Of a DNA stretch of 64,000 bases, positions 57,969-64,000 are shown in pieces. Position 1 is the first letter of the stretch; every line of letters starts with the position of its first letter. The position numbers and the translations under genes are program-made. The notes beneath the pieces were generated by a model. The model was not told where the DNA came from and made no database searches. It saw only the letters and a program-made list of their open reading frames with translations. Source of the DNA: Streptomyces sp. SAI-135 (lineage in GTDB: Bacteria > Actinomycetota > Actinomycetes > Streptomycetales > Streptomycetaceae); NCBI RefSeq assembly GCF_029893805.1, contig NZ_JARXYP010000002.1, positions 3,224,001 to 3,288,000 of the forward strand, read 5' to 3'.

Positions 57969-59086
57969 GGCCGTACGAGATTCCGCAGATCGGCGAAGCG
58001 ACGGTCTCCGATGCCGTTGACCTCACGCAGTTCGTTCACCGAGCGGAAGCCGCCGTGCCGGGTGCGGTAGTCGACGATGTGCTGGGCGAGCACGGGGCCG
58101 ACGCCGGGCAGGGTGTCGAGCTGGTCGACGGTCGCCGTGTTCAGCGAGACGGGCGCCGCCGCCGTACCGGCCGCTCCTCCGGCAACGGGACCGCCCATGC
58201 CGGTCACGGGCGCGGGTGCGGCCTGGCCGCCCACGACCACCTGCTCGCCGTCCACGAGGAACCGTGCGCGGTTGAGCGTGTCGGTGTTCGTGCCCGGTCG
58301 CACCCCGCCGGCCGCCTTCAGTGCGTCGGCCACCCTCGCGCCGGCCGGCAGTCGCTGGATCCCGGGCTCACGGACCTTCCCGCTGACGTCCACGACGATC
58401 TCGGCCCCCGCCGACCCCGCCGCAACCGGTCCCCCGCCCGAGTCGACCGCCCCGCCGGCCTCTCGCCGGCCACCGTCACCGGTCTGCCCGCTCGCTCCGT
58501 CACCGGTCTGCCCGCTCTCCCCGAACGGGGCAGCGGCGCGCACCACTTGGGGCGCCTGCACGGACTGTGTCCTGCCCGTCCAGAAGTGCTGCAGGGCGAA
58601 CACCGCGGCCACGACGAGCAGCACCGAGAGCGCGACCACGTTCCGCCGCTCCAGCCCGCACCGCGCCTGCAACCACACCGGCATCCGCTCCCGCAGAGCC
58701 GGCCCGGCCCGCTCCCGCCATTCCCCGCCCTCGGAATCGCTGCCGCGCCGGACGCCGGAGCGGTGCTCCCCCGTCAGGGGTTCCCGGCCATCCCCCTCCA
58801 GCTGTTCCGATCCATCCCCCACCACCGTGCCGTCCCCGGCCCACTCGCCCGCCGGCGGTCCCTTCCCCGAGTCCCTCCGCTCCCCCGCCCGTTCGGCGAA
58901 GAGCACCTCCGCCCGTCGCTGGAGCTCGTCCGCCGAGTCGGCGTGCCGATGCCGGACCCGGCCCCGGTCGGCAGGCGGACGTCGGTGTCGTGAGCGTCCG
59001 TCGGAACGGGGACCGCGACCCGGCCCGCTGGTCAGCGCCGCTGTACGTGAACGTGATCGAAGTGCCATGCGCCGAGGATCGGACAC
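57965..59086 (-). CDS. comEA: ComEA-like DNA-binding membrane protein
   Basis: A 373-residue protein: long charged cytoplasmic N-terminus (1-145), one transmembrane helix (149-168), a linker rich in Gly, a SLBB-like domain (about 229-288) and a C-terminal helix-hairpin-helix pair (SLNTATVDQLDTLPGVGPVLAQHIVDYR, GIGDRRFADL). In competence systems ComEA binds incoming DNA. Start is GTG 59086 or ATG 59068; neither has an ideal ribosome-binding site. Confidence 0.88.
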   Translation of the reverse strand: MSDPRRMALRSRSRTAALTSGPGRGPRSDGRSRHRRPPADRGRVRHRHADSADELQRRAEVLFAERAGERRDSGKGPPAGEWAGDGTVVGDGSEQLEGDGREPLTGEHRSGVRRGSDSEGGEWRERAGPALRERMPVWLQARCGLERRNVVALSVLLVVAAVFALQHFWTGRTQSVQAPQVVRAAAPFGESGQTGDGASGQTGDGGRREAGGAVDSGGGPVAAGSAGAEIVVDVSGKVREPGIQRLPAGARVADALKAAGGVRPGTNTDTLNRARFLVDGEQVVVGGQAAPAPVTGMGGPVAGGAAGTAAAPVSLNTATVDQLDTLPGVGPVLAQHIVDYRTRHGGFRSVNELREVNGIGDRRFADLRNLVRP

Positions 59087-59241
59087 ATCCGCACTCTCGC
59101 GATGATCTTGGTCAATTCCCGGGGACTACCCACCGGTTGTGGAAAACCTCGCCACCCGAACGAGTGACGGACCCACCTCTACGCCTTCGCCCTCGCCCTC
59201 AATCTCGATCTCGACCCCGATCTCGACCTTGTGCGCCCCGC

Positions 59242-60087
59242 TCACCGCGGCGAGACCACAACCCCCAACAGCCCGGGCCCCGTGTGCGCCCCGATCACCG
59301 CCCCGACCTCGCTCACATGCAGATCGGCCAGCCCCGTCACCCGCGCCCGCAGCCGGTCCGCGAGGGCCGACGCCCGGTCGGGGGCGGACAGATGATGGAC
59401 CGCGATGTCCACCGGCGCGCTGCCGGCCCGGTCGGCCGCGATCTCCTCCAGGCGGGCGATGGCCTTCGACGCGGTCCGCACCTTCTCCAGGGGCTCGATC
59501 CGCCCTCCGGCGAGCTTCAGCAGCGGCTTGACGGCGAGCGCGGAGCCGAGGAGGGCCTGGGCGGCCCCGATCCGGCCGCCACGGCGCAGATAGTCGAGGG
59601 TGTCGACGTAGAAGTAGGCGGAGGTGCCCGCGGCCCGCTTCTCCGCGGCCGTGACCGCCTCGTCCACCGTGCCACCCGCCTCCGCGGCCTCGGCGGCGGC
59701 CAGCGCGCAGAACCCGAGAGCCATGGCGATCATGCCGGTGTCGACCACCCGTACCGGCACCGGCGACTCCCGCGCCGCCAGGACGGCCGCGTCGTAGGTG
59801 CCGGAGAGCTCGGCGGACAGGTGCAGGGACACGATGCCGGTCGCGCCCGACTCGGCCACCTTGCGGTAGTGCTCCGCGAAGGTCTGGGGGCTGGGGCGCG
59901 AGGTGGTGACGGGGCGTCGCTTCTGGAGTGCCTGGGCCAGTGAGCGGGCCGTGATCTCGGTGCCCTCTTCCAGCGCGCGGTCGCCGAGGACCACGGTCAG
60001 GGGTACCGCTGTGATGCCGTGCCGCTCCATCGTCCCCTGCGGCAGGTAGGCCGTTGAATCCGTGACGATCGCGACATGGCGGGACAT
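59242..60087 (-). CDS. DegV family fatty-acid-binding protein
   Basis: A 281-residue DegV protein (FakB-like), expected to carry a fatty acid for a FakA-type kinase. The motifs IVTDSTAYLPQ, TTSRPSPQTF and LHLSAELSGTYDAA line the lipid-binding site. No fakA is in the window. The 155-base downstream gap (59087-59241) holds CTCGAYC-type simple repeats and no gene. Confidence 0.9.
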   Translation of the reverse strand: MSRHVAIVTDSTAYLPQGTMERHGITAVPLTVVLGDRALEEGTEITARSLAQALQKRRPVTTSRPSPQTFAEHYRKVAESGATGIVSLHLSAELSGTYDAAVLAARESPVPVRVVDTGMIAMALGFCALAAAEAAEAGGTVDEAVTAAEKRAAGTSAYFYVDTLDYLRRGGRIGAAQALLGSALAVKPLLKLAGGRIEPLEKVRTASKAIARLEEIAADRAGSAPVDIAVHHLSAPDRASALADRLRARVTGLADLHVSEVGAVIGAHTGPGLLGVVVSPR

Positions 60088-60159
60088 GAGCTGGAGGTTA
60101 CCTGCCGTAGCGTCCGGGTGGCAGCCCGGCCCCTGTCACCCGGGCCTGCCTCGTGCGGA

Positions 60160-60894
60160 TCAAGTCGTGCTCTCGGGACGGGGTTTCTTCTGCCAGGGGT
60201 AGGTGGGGCGAGGGCCGGGCGGGGTGATCGCGGGCCGCGTCGGCTCCTCGGCGGTGCCGGAGCGTGGGGCCTCGGGCCAGGTCTGCTGCTCGGGGCCGGC
60301 GTCGGCGGCGGACGCCTCGGGCCACGGGGGCGGAGTCGCGGCGGGCTCGGTCTTCGTCCAGTGCCGCAGGGCGCCCGACTCGACGTCGATCTGCGCGCTC
60401 AGGGTGTCCAGGTCGTCGTCGGCGAAGCGGCGGGCACGGTCACGGGCCGCCCAGCGCAGGGCGTCCGCCGACTCCGTGATGCGCTCGGTGCGCTCCCGCA
60501 GGCCCGGCAGGCGCTCGGCGAGCTTCGCCCGGTCGGGCTCGGACTCCAGGCGCTTGAGTTCGCCGTCCAGTTCGTGGCCGTGTGCGCTGAGCCGCTGGAA
60601 CAGGCCCAGGGACTCCTTGAGTGATTCGTCCTCGGCGACGCCCGCTTCCAGCGCGTCCTGGGTGGCCCGCATCGAGGTGCGCAGCTTCAGCCGCAGCTGG
60701 GCCAGTTCGCCCGCCGGGCCGAGCTGGGCGAAGGACTTGGCCCGCAGGGTGTGGTCCTCGACCGTGCGCCGGGCCTGGGTGATGGTGCGGTCCACGCCGC
60801 GCTTGGCGGCGCCGACCACCTTCACCGTCGCGTAGGCGCCGAGCGCCACGAAGAGCACGAAAAGCAGGGCCACGATCGCGATCACTGCTTCCAC
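60160..60894 (-). CDS. Membrane-anchored coiled-coil protein
   Basis: A 244-residue protein with one N-terminal transmembrane segment (5-27), a charged helical region likely to form a coiled coil (about 35-165) and a Pro/Glu-rich tail (about 180-244). GTG 60894 has GGAGGAG upstream. It lies between leuS and degV on the same strand. Not recognised; a cell-envelope or scaffold role is only a guess from architecture. Confidence 0.75.
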   Translation of the reverse strand: MEAVIAIVALLFVLFVALGAYATVKVVGAAKRGVDRTITQARRTVEDHTLRAKSFAQLGPAGELAQLRLKLRTSMRATQDALEAGVAEDESLKESLGLFQRLSAHGHELDGELKRLESEPDRAKLAERLPGLRERTERITESADALRWAARDRARRFADDDLDTLSAQIDVESGALRHWTKTEPAATPPPWPEASAADAGPEQQTWPEAPRSGTAEEPTRPAITPPGPRPTYPWQKKPRPESTT

Positions 60895-61012
60895 AACGCT
60901 CCTCCTCCGACCGGCCGGCGGTCGCCTGCCGTTCTTCCAAGGTAAACGCGAAGGGCAGGCCCGGAGTTCCGGAGGAACCCCGAACCTGCCCGCACGAGAC
61001 CCTTAGGGGGCG

Positions 61013-63883
<2,871 letters not shown>

Positions 63884-63935
63884 GTCCTCAAAGCTCCATC
63901 GATCGTCTCTGCCAGCGGCTGTGTCGTCCGGAAAC

Positions 63936-64000
63936 GAAAAATCCCCTCGCACAGGAGGGGACGCCGCGCCGATTCCGACCACGTCTTCACCGGTGGTCGG
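63936..64000 (-). promoter_or_regulatory. Terminator-like hairpin in the leuS leader (candidate attenuator)
   Basis: Minus strand: TCCCCTC (63961-63955 as complement), 6-base loop, GAGGGGA (63948-63942), followed by TTTTT (63941-63937), a textbook intrinsic terminator that is rare in this genome, 54 bases before the leuS ATG. An upstream perfect 8-bp inverted repeat CCGACCAC/GTGGTCGG (63975-64000) touches the window edge. Whether this is a T-box, a leader-peptide attenuator or the terminator of an upstream gene cannot be decided from the visible part. Confidence 0.6.

Noticed and set aside
63884..63982. N-terminal 33-residue extension of LeuRS from GTG 63982
   Set aside because: It would translate through the terminator-like hairpin, and the family start MSETNP lies at 63883.
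63936..64000. Definite T-box riboswitch before leuS
   Set aside because: I cannot find a convincing UGGNACCGCG T-box sequence, and the leader is truncated; left as an unresolved attenuator.

Overview
The window is high-GC actinobacterial chromosome and almost certainly Streptomyces. The evidence is very GC-rich third codon positions, many GTG starts, ATGA/GTGA stop-start overlaps, several apparently leaderless genes, and a recognisable Streptomyces housekeeping order (leuA ... era ... ybeY-phoH ... rnz ... rsmE ... dnaJ-hrcA ... hemW ... lepA-rpsT-holA-comEC-comEA ... leuS). I see no insertion sequence, phage gene, tRNA, rRNA or CRISPR array.

Layout. 1-2.2 kb: 5' part of a membrane-anchored STAND-type NTPase and a zinc-ribbon/TerB-like protein. 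2.2-4.1 kb: leuA behind a leucine leader-peptide attenuator. 4.3-5.6 kb: a cytoplasmic protealysin-like M4 protease followed by an emfourin-like inhibitor. 5.7-10.6 kb: a beta-glucosidase/MFS pair, a small secreted protein, and a reductase/epimerase divergent from an XRE regulator. 10.6-20.2 kb: era at one end and phoH-ybeY-corC-yjbR-(dead deaminase) at the other, with amtB-glnK and a three-gene exported WxL/DUF916-type cluster between them. 20.4-25.6 kb: an orphan FAD subunit, a PfkB kinase and a glucarate pathway (gudD, kdgD) facing an IclR regulator. 25.7-33.2 kb: an MFS pump, the HIT-rnz-deaminase group, a tricorn-type protease and a lipoprotein. 33.2-39.1 kb: rsmE with a nitronate monooxygenase-like gene, hrcA-dnaJ under a CIRCE operator, an MBL hydrolase and a DUF3097 protein. 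39.4-49.4 kb: hemW, a SpoIIE-type phosphatase divergent from a soluble poly-HAMP hybrid kinase coupled to a response regulator, and an acyl-CoA ligase. 49.6-64 kb: lepA, rpsT, holA, nat, comEC, comEA, degV and leuS, with a terminator hairpin in the leuS leader.

Features cutting across genes: (i) a dispersed repeat with core GGGGCGCGGGGAACTGCGCG lies at gene 3' ends, mostly between convergent genes, and a diverged version has expanded into a ~37-bp tandem array at 52.8-53.0 kb; (ii) leucine-linked attenuation is visible before leuA and plausible before leuS; (iii) nitrogen control is suggested by a GlnR-like box before amtB-glnK. No single new defence or biosynthetic system stands out. The best candidates for novelty are the WxL/DUF916 trio, the repeat family, the deaminase-fold protein without zinc ligands, the M4/emfourin pair and the poly-HAMP kinase module.
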